Shown: one piece after another, positions 46,700 to 57,306 of the stretch
Layout: each line of letters opens with the position of its first letter
How positions within the stretch are numbered: position 1 is the stretch's first letter
Assembly (NCBI GenBank): GCA_039654915.1
Contig: CM077594.1
Location: 91,588,893-91,652,892 of the forward strand
Direction of reading: 5' to 3'
Source of the DNA: Aquilaria yunnanensis
Taxonomy: Eukaryota; Streptophyta; Magnoliopsida; Malvales; Thymelaeaceae
Length of the DNA stretch: 64,000 nucleotides
The notes under the pieces: model-generated
Database searches by the model: none
Told to the model about the DNA's origin: nothing
Seen by the model: the letters and a program-made list of their open reading frames with translations, nothing else
Position numbers and translations under genes: made by a program

Positions 46700-47560
46700 G
46701 GACATTGTAGATAGCTTGATTTCACAAATGTAATAAATCTTGTTTCATAAATAATCTTGTTATTTTCAGTAAAAAATGTTATTCTGTAATATGTTGTTCA
46801 CTTTGTAAGAAATATTGTTTTGTAAATAATGTTGTTCTTTTTAGTAATAAGTGTTTTTCAATTCATACAAAATGTGTTGTTCTGTAATATATTGTTCACT
46901 TCATAAGATATAATGTCCGTAAATAATGTTATTGTTTTCAGTAAGAAGTGATGTTTTATTCATATAAATATATTATTTTGTAATATGTTATTCCTTTTGT
47001 GAGATATTTCTAAATTTTGTTATTTTTTTCAGTACAAAAGGTTGTTCTGTAAAATATTGTTCATTTCAAAAGAAATATCATTTATAAATAATGTTGTTCG
47101 ATTCAATATGTTTATTCATATAAATATATTATTTTGTAATATGTTATTCCTTTTGTGAGGTATTTCTAAATTTTGTTATTTTTTTCAGTACAAAAGGTTG
47201 TTCTGTAAAATATTGTTCATTTCAAAAGAAATATCATTTATAAATAATGTTGTTCGATTCAATAAGAAATGTTATTCCATTTAGACAATGTGTTGTTCTA
47301 TAAAGTTTCATTCATTTCATAAGATGTGTTGTTCTATAAAATATTGTTCATTTTATACGAAGTATTGTTCCATTCTTACAAAAGTGATAGCCAGTAAAAT
47401 GTTGTTCATTACATAACAAATATTGTTCATAAAAAATGTTGTTCAATTTAGTTATAAATGTTGTTTTACTTATACAAATGTGCTGTTATTTGAAGTAATT
47501 TTTATTTCGTAAGATGCGTTGTATAGCATGTAGTGGCTGTCCTACAAAAGGTGTTGTTCA
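46700..47560 (+). repeat. TTGTTC-rich minisatellite with a 156-bp duplicated block
   Basis: Words like TGTTGTTCTGTAAAATATTG, GTTCATTTCATAAGAAATAT and AATAATGTTGTTC recur through the array. Within it, 46955-47110 is repeated at 47111-47266 with about one mismatch (GAGATATT / GAGGTATT). Non-coding and strongly T-rich on this strand. Confidence 0.9.
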
Positions 47561-47645
47561 TTTTGTAAGACATGTTATTCAAGACACAGTGACAATCTTT
47601 TAAGATGTACTATTTAAGACGTAGTTACAGTTTCATAAAGACAAA

Positions 47646-48383
47646 ATGGGTAAATTTGCCACTAAAACTATATGGGGTAGACTAATTTTGAGATTGAACT
47701 TTTGTTGCCAACAAATTTGCCATGAATCTTTTTGAAAAATGCAAATTTACTCTCAGTATTTTGTGTTAGGAGCAAATCTACCACCGACCATTAAAATCGC
47801 TTAAAATAAAAAATGTAAAAAAATGAGAAAAATACAAGTTTCAAGTCCAATCTTTCTTTACCCAACACCATGAATTCTAAGTTTCTAAATCTATCATTTT
47901 TACCATCATCTTCACTCGCAACAAACCCTTATACCCTTCAACACCTTTTACTCTTACTGCCACCAGTATTGCCTCCACTCTTTTACACATCCTGACAATA
48001 GTTTAGGAAATTCTTGTTAGGACAAACCTTGATCAAACAGGGGTCAATTGTTACAGCTGAAACTAAATAAAAAGATGTTGCGGTTTTGAGTAAATGATCG
48101 ATGGACAATAGTGGAGAGTTGTTCAATAATAATGAGAAATGTGAAAACAAGAAGATTCAACAACGGAAGGCATGGTCAAATGCAAAGTTTTAACTTATTT
48201 AGGTGTTGTGAAAAGTTTAAATAGTTACATCATCTCTAAAAAAACAGAATATTTTTACTATTTAACAACCAATGGTAAGATTGTCCACAACAAAAACATT
48301 AACCACAAATTTACTTATTAAAAAATTAATAACAAAATTACTGTTTCTTTAGTTTAGTGGCAAAATTATCCATTTTACCATTT
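47646..48383. mobile_element. MITE-like element with GGGTAAATTTGCCACTAAA ends
   Basis: Left end TGGGTAAATTTGCCACTAAA and the reverse of the right end TGGATAATTTTGCCACTAAA are clear inverted repeats. About 740 bp, no coding sequence, no clear target duplication. The end sequence is of the Mutator-derived MITE type. Confidence 0.6.
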
Positions 48384-48780
48384 TGTAAATATCATGCAAA
48401 TATGGATATAATATCATAGAATGTGTGCATCGAAAAACTTTTTTTTTTTGGTGAACACCGAATAAGTATTCATTTCCATAGTGTAGCAACTAGTAACCAC
48501 GTATGACGTATGTTGAACAAAATACAAATCGGGAACTGCCATTACCTCCGACTCCGAGCTCTTCAATTTCCCTCTCCTCTGCTGCTTCTCTTACTTCTCT
48601 TCGTCGTCTCCGAAACCTTTCAAAGTCTTTCACTTTCTCAATAATTCTTTTTTGTTTCTCTCCGAATCCCCTCCGCGTTCGAGTTCCGGAGTTATTCCTT
48701 TCTGATTTTTGCTTTCTGGAGTGTCCAGGATATTCGAAACCCTAGCTACTCTTTGTTTCGAGCTTCTTTATCCTCTGGTA

Positions 48781-50966
48781 ATGTTGCCTCTAAAGACTAG
48801 TAGCAACGGGACCACGCCCAAGAAAAGGAAAGCTGCTTTCGAGCTTCGACCAGTTGCCGAGGCTGAGTACGGCGAAGGCCTGCCTTACGCGCCTGTAGAT
48901 TGGCCTGAGCCAGGAGACATCTGGGGCTGGAGGGCGGGGAACAAAGTGGGGGCCAATGGCTTTCATTGCGATCGATACCTCTATCTTCCCAGTCGCCTCT
49001 GCCAGCTCGAGAGCTCGAAGCGTAAGAGATTAGGCTTTGCGAGCAAGCTTGCTGTTGAGAAGTACCTTCGAACAGCTCACCCCCACGCTGACGTTCAGGC
49101 TTTTTTCGATTCGTTCAGCTGGGAGATTCGCGGGAAAGAACAGTCCCGTAGAACAGGTCAGTCTTCTTTCCATTCAGCAACAGATTGATTGTCTAATCCT
49201 TGCCCCAAATTATTGGTTGTTTATTTCAGTCCAGTTAAGCTGTGGATGCTTTGGGTACCTCAAATGTTGTTTGCTAGTAGGTTAAGCTGCTATTGGAACT
49301 TCCATTCATTATTGAATTATGTTTGTGTTTTTGTAGATTCAACCCCGAACAGAACTCCATTGCTCTTATCTCATCAAAATGCTAACGTTGCTTGCAAAGC
49401 TCGCAATACGAAGTGTTCCAGTTTATTACCAGAAGCTGGAAAGTCAAAATTTCCTCCGGCTCCTTGTGATATTTGCTGCTCAGAGTCCGGTTTCTGTCGT
49501 GATTGTTGTTGCATTCTATGTTGCAAGAACATCACATTGTCAAGTGGAGATCATAGTTACATCAGATGTGAAGCGAAAGTGGATGATTCTTATGTCTGCG
49601 GTCATGTTGCCCATGTGGATTGCGCTCTGAGATGTCGCTTGGCTGGAGCAGTTGAAGGTAACAAAGGTTTGGACTCTGAATATTATTGTCGGCGCTGTGA
49701 TTCCAGGACAGATCTGTTTCCCTATGTGAAAAGGCTTTTCCAAACCTCTGAATCCATCAAATCTCCTGACGGCATTGAGCATCTTTTAAACATCGGTGTC
49801 TCTATCTTACGTGGTTCACAGAAGGACAGCTCTAAGACGCTGCTGCACCTCATAGAGTCAGCCATTGCGAAGGTAGATTACATGCCTGGTTTAGAACAAA
49901 AGTAATATTTCCTTTCTTGTTGCTTTTATCTTTTTAATTTTTTTCCCCAAAGTTTCTCTTTCTTCACTATCAATGCTCTTAAAAAACATGGTATTTATAT
50001 CAGCTCAAATGTGGAACTTCACCTCAAGGTATGTGGGAACTGGAGAATAGCAAATCTGCTATTGATGCAGGTAACTCACTAGGAAACTAGCTGCATTTAA
50101 TATTTTGATGATAATCACTAGCTAGAAGCTAAGGACTTCTCTGAAAAGGCTTTTGCAAACCTGATTAGTGAATGAAATTTAGATTTGCTTGCAATCAAAG
50201 TTTTGTTGCTAAAATGCTTGTTAGGCGTCTTGAAATGGAATACACTGCTCTCAGTGATGCTTAATTAATAGGACTTGACATTAGCAAAATTATTCATCTC
50301 AGTTTTGATCAAAGGCTTAGCTGCTGGTGGTGAAGTATAGTAATTGTTTTTTTGATACGGTTTAACTTTGAGAGTTTTGAGGGAACACCACCGTTTCTCT
50401 CGCTCCCTCTCACCCTCTTTGTCTCTGTTATTTTTACTTGGAGTTCTGGAATAGGTACATTCAGTTTGCCTTTCATGTGCTTATGGCCATTTTTGTATGC
50501 AGATGTCAGCCAGAATGACAATGGGGAGTTGAAACCAACAGCCCATCAAGATAGTGAAGCAGCACAAGAGCTCAATCTGTCCATAATTTCTGTTGATGAT
50601 GACGGGTATTTAAAAATTGAGAATCGGATTGAACGTGTACTTCATGCCCTGAGAAAGTCGCAGGAGTTGGAATATAAAGCTGCAGAGCAGAAGCTTCATG
50701 CTCAGAAGAATCATCTTCGCACACTTTTTCTAGATCTAGACAAGGAAAGGTCTGAACTGTCAGAGAAGAAACCAGGACGAGGGACAGATGGTTTGATGAA
50801 TGCAGTATTGAACAAGGCGGACCAGATAAAACAGGAGATGATGAAGCTTAAAGAAATGGAAGAAGTGGCCAATGGGTTTGGAAGGGCTCCCAGACATATT
50901 CTGAAGGAACACTTCGGTGTGCAAATCAAGGATTCATCCCCAAATGGCAAACAGCATTTGGATTAG
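48781..50966 (+). CDS. Module-1 + OBERON-like PHD finger + coiled-coil protein (tandem gene A)
   Basis: Exons 48781-49156, 49337-49872, 50004-50070 and 50503-50966 give 480 residues with clean GT-AG borders. Residues about 31-118 are module 1: GEGLPYAPVDWPEPGDIWGW, DRYLYLPSRLC, FASKLAVEKYLRTAHPHADV, FFDSFSW. Residues about 170-245 form a cysteine-rich PHD-like domain of the OBERON type: CDICCSESGFCRDCCCILCC, then CEAKVDDSYVCGHVAHVDCA, then YYCRRCD. A helical segment (LFQTSESIKS..., to about 304) and a C-terminal coiled coil (about 365-440, HALRKSQELEYKAAEQKLHA) follow. OBERON PHD proteins act in plant chromatin and meristem control, so a nuclear role is likely but unproven. An upstream in-frame ATG at 48709 exists; 48781 is preferred because the segment between looks like leader sequence. 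A C/T-rich leader precedes it (48540-48700). Confidence 0.88.
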
Positions 50967-52590
50967 CTGTCAACTAGATTTGCCTATTGTGACAAGCATT
51001 CTAGGCAGCAATTAGTCGCCTGTAAACTCTGCAAATTCACCAGCGTAGAGGTTCTCTGGTAGGATCCTGGTTTATGTTGATTGATCAGAGTATATGTCAA
51101 TCATGTGGTAACCAGGCCACCCTCATTGGTGTATCATGTATATTGGAGGAGGGAACTGACAAGTGTAGATAGAATGATTGGATACTCTACCATGAGGTGT
51201 AGATTGTTCATTTTTTTGACTAAAAGTGAACTAGATTCCAGTTCCGTTACTGAGGAAAGGAAAACCGAAAGAAATTTTTTCTGCCTTCCAAAGCATTTGG
51301 ACTGAGAATGATCATAAGGATGGATTTGGATGTGTTTTGTGTTTTTTTGTCTTTATAGATAATTATCACTATCCTGTTTTTATATGTTCTGAATAGTTAC
51401 AAGATATGCGCTTGAGAGAGAGAGAGAGAGATGGAGGGAGAGAGGGAGAGTTGAGAACGATCCATTTAAAGGGGTTGGGTAGGTTCTAGCGTTCATGGGG
51501 GGCTTAAACACTAACCTAACGTTGATGCACTTATAAGTTGTCATTCAGGGTTAGACTTGAAACACAACTCTTCGATGGTTTGGTTTATTGGTGATGTGCT
51601 TCATTCTATAATTGTTGTTTGAATGTAGAAGATCTGCCTACAACATATAGAAGCGTAGACAAATGATGTACTGCACCTAGATTGGACAATGGAAATGAGC
51701 AATCTCTCATTGAACAGTTTAAATTTGAATTTGATTTTATGGTTACCGAACCTAACAAGTTTCTAGTTGAGTTTTAAGCTGTATTTTAAGTTCAAACTAT
51801 TAACAAGTTGAGCTTCGCTTTTAGTATTGCTTGACTCGAGCTCTTACTGAGCATAATATTTTTTTAATATAAAAAATAATCCTCTCTCGCTTCAAATTTT
51901 TTGTATCATTTTAATTTTTATGACTTAAATTTATCTATACTAAAGTTTTCTAAAAATTTTTAAAAAATTTATATTTAGAAACTATACAAGTTATAGTTTT
52001 AAACATAATTCTTTTGAATTTTCCTAACAAATATTTGTATAAATAAATGGTGCAAATATAAGTAAAAAAACTGAAATGGTGTAAATAATTTGAAACAGAA
52101 GTAGTATTAATTTTATTTTTAACATATCTAAATATTAAAATTTTAATTTTTATCCCTCATTCAAACTTTGAATTGAGCTAAATCGTATATTGTGTTTCAA
52201 GCCTATTAGGTCATATGGTTGAGTCCGAACCTTTTCGAGCTGAGTTTTGAGCTAGTGTTCAAACTCGACTCGGTTGGGTTATACACCTACTGGCCCTACG
52301 CTAAACCCCAAAGGAATTGGTGTCGTGAAAATGATTACAAGTTGTGGCAAGTGGTAGGGAGGAAAGGAGCCAAGTCTGCTCCGAGGACATGTGGCAGCTG
52401 GTACTTGGTAGTGTTCGGGGGCCCTGGACTCTATGGTCCACCGGCGGTGTAACTGAAAAGGTTATATTGAAGCAAGGATAACAATTCAAGGACGAAACGA
52501 TCGAGGTAGTAGTTAGTAGAGTTGACTCGGGTGATTTTGGCAAGGGAACATAGTTAAATGACAGTCACCCACTGTGGAGCATCGCGTCGT
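50967..52590. other. Region between tandem genes A and B
   Basis: 3' UTR of gene A to about 51390, then a GA-rich microsatellite (51414-51452). From 51680 to 52295 there is a degenerate hAT-like element: right zone with AAACTCGACTCGGTTGGGTT, subterminal TTGAGCTTCG words. It carries a nested Stowaway-like MITE at 51879-52104. A reading frame at 52219-52452 shows no recognisable protein. Confidence 0.5.
51879..52104. mobile_element. Stowaway-like MITE nested in hAT-like remnant
   Basis: Left TCCTCTCTCGCTTCAAATTT and reverse of right CTACTTCTGTTTCAAATTAT match the CTCCCTCCGTTTCAAATT type of ends, with TA on each side. About 226 bp. Confidence 0.6.
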
Positions 52591-53414
52591 GGATCTCCCG
52601 AAAGTTAGGGAAGCGCCACATAGATCCAATGGCTGTTTTATGTGACGGTCGTCACGGACAGTGAGGATACACGGGCTCCGTCGGTAAGTATGGTGAGAAA
52701 ATCGGCATCTGCCACCTCAGCCAGAAACTGCAGAGTGGGAGTGGGACTCTCTGCCGTTTGATTCTTCTTCCTGGACGTAGCCTCGTTCCATGGTGTGGTT
52801 GACTTCCTGATCATCGGAGACGAATCGAAACGCCTGCAGCTGCTAAGTGCTCTGCTGCCCAATCGAAATCTCAAAACTTTTCTCGAAGCTTCCACATAGA
52901 TATTCTCTGCTTCTGCTCAGGTGAATTTCAATTGCTTTTTCTACCATTTAATATTTTTTGAATCTTAAATCCCACTCAAAATTCCGAGCTTAACTCCTGA
53001 ATCCTGGTTAGTTGAATTTTATCCGAAACAAATAAAAAAGGCAGCAGTAGCTGTAAATTATGGCGGCGCTGGGCAGCGCTTCCTTATTCTTCAAGTTGCA
53101 GCACATAACTATATTGAACGCGGGGATTTAAAAGCTCATTCACTGGTAGAAAGCTTGTTAAGATACTATAATAAAAAGGAATTGGTGAATTGATTTCATG
53201 AATTGTAAAGTGTTTCATATGCTGTCTCTAGCTGCTGCTAATTCAGTTCAGCGGCATACTGAGAACCAGAAGAATTCCTTACGGGTACAACTCTTATTTA
53301 AACCAAGTTTAAGAAAAATTCTATCTTTCTTGTGTAATGGAACAAACACTCAGTGCTTCTCCAATTGCTCGAGTCGCTTATCTCTGTGCTTCATTGCTTT
53401 CTCCAGGTGAATAC
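52591..53414 (+). promoter_or_regulatory. Promoter and non-coding leader exons of gene B
   Basis: A palindrome GTGACGGTCGTCAC at 52642-52655 pairs two TGACG motifs, a bZIP (TGA-type) site candidate. A GC-richer leader ends at CTGCTCAG|GTGAAT (donor at about 52920). A second possible leader exon (about 53200-53285) and the acceptor CTCCAG at 53401-53406 lead to the coding start at 53415. Inferred from splice signals only. Confidence 0.4.
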
Positions 53415-56400
53415 ATGGAGACCGATGATAATGCTGCAGAGCAAAACATAAAAGCACATGGGCAAAGGAAATATGATTTTCATCTTTGGCCTGTTCCTTC
53501 AGATGGGTCCGGGGAAGGTTTGCCATATGCCCCAGCTGATTGGCCTCATCCCGGTGATATTTGGGGTTGGAGGGTGGGGAAACGGGTTACTCTCACTTCT
53601 TCTCATTTGGATAGATATTTGTATCTTCCTAAACGCCTTTGCAAGCTTGAGTTTGGTGGTACATGTAAGAAATTCGGTTTCAAAAGTAAACTTTCAGTTG
53701 AACGATATATTCGGACCACATTTCCCTCTGCAGATGTTGCTGCATTCTTTGCTTCATTCAGCTGGAGAATTCCTGCAAAAGTAGAGCCTTTTGGAAATCC
53801 TTGTGGAAATGGTGAGCAAAATTTAGACTAAATATTTTTTCGGTCTAACCATGCACAATCAGATGCTAAATTTTAGTGCATCTGTTTGTTTTTTCACACA
53901 TGGTGCATTTCCTCACTGAACAATTATTTTCTCACTTTCAGTCTGGCAAACAGTTTTACTGGTGCATTCGTGACAGTTAATGCCATTCATGTCAATGACA
54001 GCACCTTTCAGATGACATTGAATTCCAAGACACTGATTTATGATGTCATCCTATAAAGGTCTTGCAATACCAATATTGGGAATAATATTACATATACTAG
54101 TAGTTAAAGAGTCACAGTTCCTGTAAGGCTGGAACCACAAAGTTACTAGCTAGTTCTTTTAATTGGTGGAAATTCTTTAGGTTTTTTATTTATTTATTTA
54201 TGCTTAGATGCGTTGCATCCAGCATGCCATAACTGTTTGTGGTGTGCCTTAGAGTTATGTCGTGAATCAAAAAAGTATGTTCACAATTATAGAGAGGAAC
54301 CTATTGATCCTTAGTACAAGGTAGCATTAGAACACAGGCTCCAGCTGAAAACAGTAGCATGCTATTTCTAGGCATCATGCAAAACATTGCATTGTTGGGT
54401 AGCCTTCTCCAGCTGCATTTATTGTTCCTTGAGTCGCAAGAGTTGTTTAAGAAATCAGGCAAAAGTCAAGTGACTTGAGACATTCAAGTCTAGCATACTG
54501 CCATCTTCATGAGACTTCATGGGTTGAATGACAAAACGGTGGAGTATTTACCTGAAGAGATGCCTTGATTTAGAAAATTGTTTTCCCTTATGTAAAAGAT
54601 TAATTCTCGTAGGTAATGAAGTGACAATGACTCACATTCCTGAACTTCTCGAGGAAAAATCAGAGCAGTCTGTCTTGGAATTATTGTCTGATGGTGAAGC
54701 CTGTGGGGCTGGAAATCAAAAGTGCCACAGTTTATTACCAAATGCAGAAAACCCATATTCAGCTCCCTTGCCTTGTGACCTTTGCTGTATGGAACCTCTT
54801 TTCTGTCGTGACTGTTGCTGTATCCTCTGCTACAAGGTGATAGACTTGAATTACGATGGCTACAGTTATATCAAATGTGAAGCAGTGGTTGATGATGGTT
54901 ATATGTGTGGCCACATTTCTCACATACACTGTGCTCTGCGATCTTATATGGCTGGCACTGTTGGAGGTAGCATTGGGTTGGATGCGGAGTACCATTGCCG
55001 GCGGTGTGATGCAAGAACAGATTTGGTTCCACATGCGAGAAGGCTTCTACAAACTTGTGAATCCGTCAAGTCCCGTGAAGACATTGAAAAGATTTTAAAT
55101 GTTGGTATTTGTCTTCTGCGTGGCTCAGAGAAGGGTGCTGCAATGGAACTGCTACACCGTATTGAAGTAGCCATCATCAAGGTAATTCCCCGGGGTTGAA
55201 GAAGTTTCTTGATTTTAAAAGCATTTGTACAAGGTTGTCTTTATGGGTTTTAGTTTAATCATTGGTAAGGTGATTTGTATTTACATCAGCTTAAATGCGA
55301 GACTCCTCTTGAAGATGTCTGGAAGGTGGACAGCGGTGAATCAGCTATTTGCTCAGGTAATTTATGCCTTAATCTCATGCTGTTCGGTACAATCAGCTCA
55401 CTAGCCCATTTATTTTGTATGCTTCATCAATCAACTAAGCATCCCTCAAATGAATTAAGGTCGTACACATGAATTTTATATCTTCATTTCACTCATGGCA
55501 AATTCCTCTAACAATCTGTAAATACTCAAACCCTTTTGACTAATTCTGTCATAGTGAGCTCTACTCATCGACAACATTCTCATGCTCACTAAGCCCTCTG
55601 TCTCACAAAAATTGAGACTTTTTTACCTTTATTTTTTTAACTTAAATTTGACTCAAATATTCTTATATTAATTTTGAAAAAAAAAATATTTAGAAACTAC
55701 AAAATTTTATCAATCATGTGCACATAGAATTTATATATTTATATACCATTTTCCAACAAATTTATCCAGTCGCCCGTAAGTTAAAAAAAGTCCGGTGTTA
55801 TTCTTTTTGGATAAAGGGAGTATCTAGTTGCATGTTTCTTCATTACCCAGCATTTAATATCATAAAGCATAGCAGATTGTGTGGCCGTTCTGAAGTATAT
55901 TAGCTTCAACTCAACTGACACATTCTTCTATCATATACCCAATGTAGAACTTCTTCATTTTATCCAATACAATCAATGAACTGACCGTTAATCCTAACTA
56001 ATTGGGGTTGGCTACATCAATCCTATGTCCGAATTCCGCTTGGTTGGTAGCGAGCTCCAACTTCATTTTACCCAACACTTTTAGTTCTGGTAAGTGACAT
56101 TTTGTTCGTATTCTCCATCCTTCTGGGCATTGAAGCATAAATGCTTAAAGAGACTCTGGGAAAGTCCTTGTCCTTTATGCCTGACCGTGTCTTTGTTCCT
56201 ATCTGAACTTACGCTCTATATGCTCAGTCTTAGATCTTACACTTAATCTGAAACTCCTGAACTCTTAAGTCCTTCATATTTCTGATTTATGATCGACTCC
56301 GTCACTTGTTTTCTCAATTAGGACTATATCATATGCAAATAGCATACACAGGTAATTACATCTTTGATATTCCTAGTAAGCTTGTCCTTCATTTAGGTAC

Positions 56401-57306
56401 AAAGGTAAGTGCTTAAAGCAAATCTTGGTGAGACCTATAGAGATGGGAAATTTCAGCATGTTGTCGCCATGTAGAAGTTATGCCCCCATGCATGTAACAC
56501 AGATATATATCTAATTGAAACCTCTTTCTTAGCTAACAAGTATACCAACCATAAGAATATGAAGTTTGCTGCAAATGTAAAAATTTGAGGGCTCAAGAAA
56601 TTGGCTCCATTTTTTATCTTTGATGGCAGTTCTGAGACCTAGTACATATACATGGCACATAATAGTAAATACTGACTGTGCTTCCAAGTGTTCTCCTAGA
56701 AAGATACATATCAGTATTGAATTTCTGTTCTCCTTCACATAGAACCTTCATTTGTGTCTGGTTTCCCTTATTTCTTTGGCCTGTTTGTGCCCATTATCAT
56801 GTCTGGTGCATGTTTTATTTGATGATAGGATGGATGTTAACTACCATATTGGCCTAACTGTAGGCGTGTCATCTGATGATGATGAAATGGTGTACGCATA
56901 TCATGAAAACCCACTAGGCTTCATGACGGGCCCGCCCTCAGTTTTGTCAATATCTTCTGAATATCAAAGTGAATACCTGAAACTCGTACATGAGATTGAT
57001 GAGGTTCTTCAGGCTCTGAGAAAATCACAGGAGCTTGAATATAAAATTGCAGAGGGAAAGCTCCAAGGGCAGAAGAATTTTCTTCGGGTTCTTTTTCAGC
57101 AACTTGACAAGGAGAGGTCTGAAGTGTCATCATGTAAGGCGCAAGGAACTGACGCTGATAGCTTGCTAAATGCTGTGTTGGACAGGGCCGGCCAGATAAA
57201 ACGAGAAGTAAACAAGCTCAAGGAAATGGAACAGGTTGCTGTTGGATTTGGGATGACTCCTAAAGCTATCCTGAGAGAACATTTTGAATTGGTGATTGAT
57301 GACTAA
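53415..57306 (+). CDS. Module-1 + OBERON-like PHD finger + coiled-coil protein (tandem gene B)
   Basis: Exons 53415-53811, 54613-55181, 55290-55356 and 56864-57306 give 491 residues. Intron phases (1, 0, 1) and the 67-nt third exon are identical to gene A. Residues about 33-122 are module 1 (GEGLPYAPADWPHPGDIWGW, DRYLYLPKRLCK, SKLSVERYIRTTFPSADV, FFASFSWRIP). Residues about 188-263 are the OBERON-like PHD domain (CDLCCMEPLFCRDCCCILCY, CEAVVDDGYMCGHISHIHCA, YHCRRCD). The C-terminal coiled coil (about 385-465) includes QALRKSQELEYKIAEGKLQG, nearly the same as gene A. The last intron (1.5 kb) has collected a MITE and a LINE fragment. Clearly a duplicate of gene A, well diverged and open throughout, so probably both are functional. 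Confidence 0.88.
55592..55820. mobile_element. Stowaway-like MITE in last intron of gene B
   Basis: Left end AGCCCTCTGTCTCACAAAAA and reverse of right end CTCCCTTTATCCAAAAAGAA, with TA at 55590-55591 and 55821-55822. Typical size and AT content for the family. Confidence 0.65.
55970..56440 (-). mobile_element. LINE-like reverse transcriptase fragment in last intron of gene B
   Basis: On the minus strand the stretch around 56320-56352 reads CTATTTGCATATGATATAGT, giving LFAYDIV, close to the LFADDIVL box of LINE reverse transcriptases with one catalytic Asp position changed. Downstream on the same strand is a stretch whose complement contains ATTGGGGTTGGCTACAT, seen in many plant copies of this element type. 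Highly decayed. Confidence 0.45.

Noticed and set aside
52638..52895. Minus-strand frame of 85 codons
   Set aside because: Coincides with the leader exon of gene B on the + strand, ending at its splice donor.
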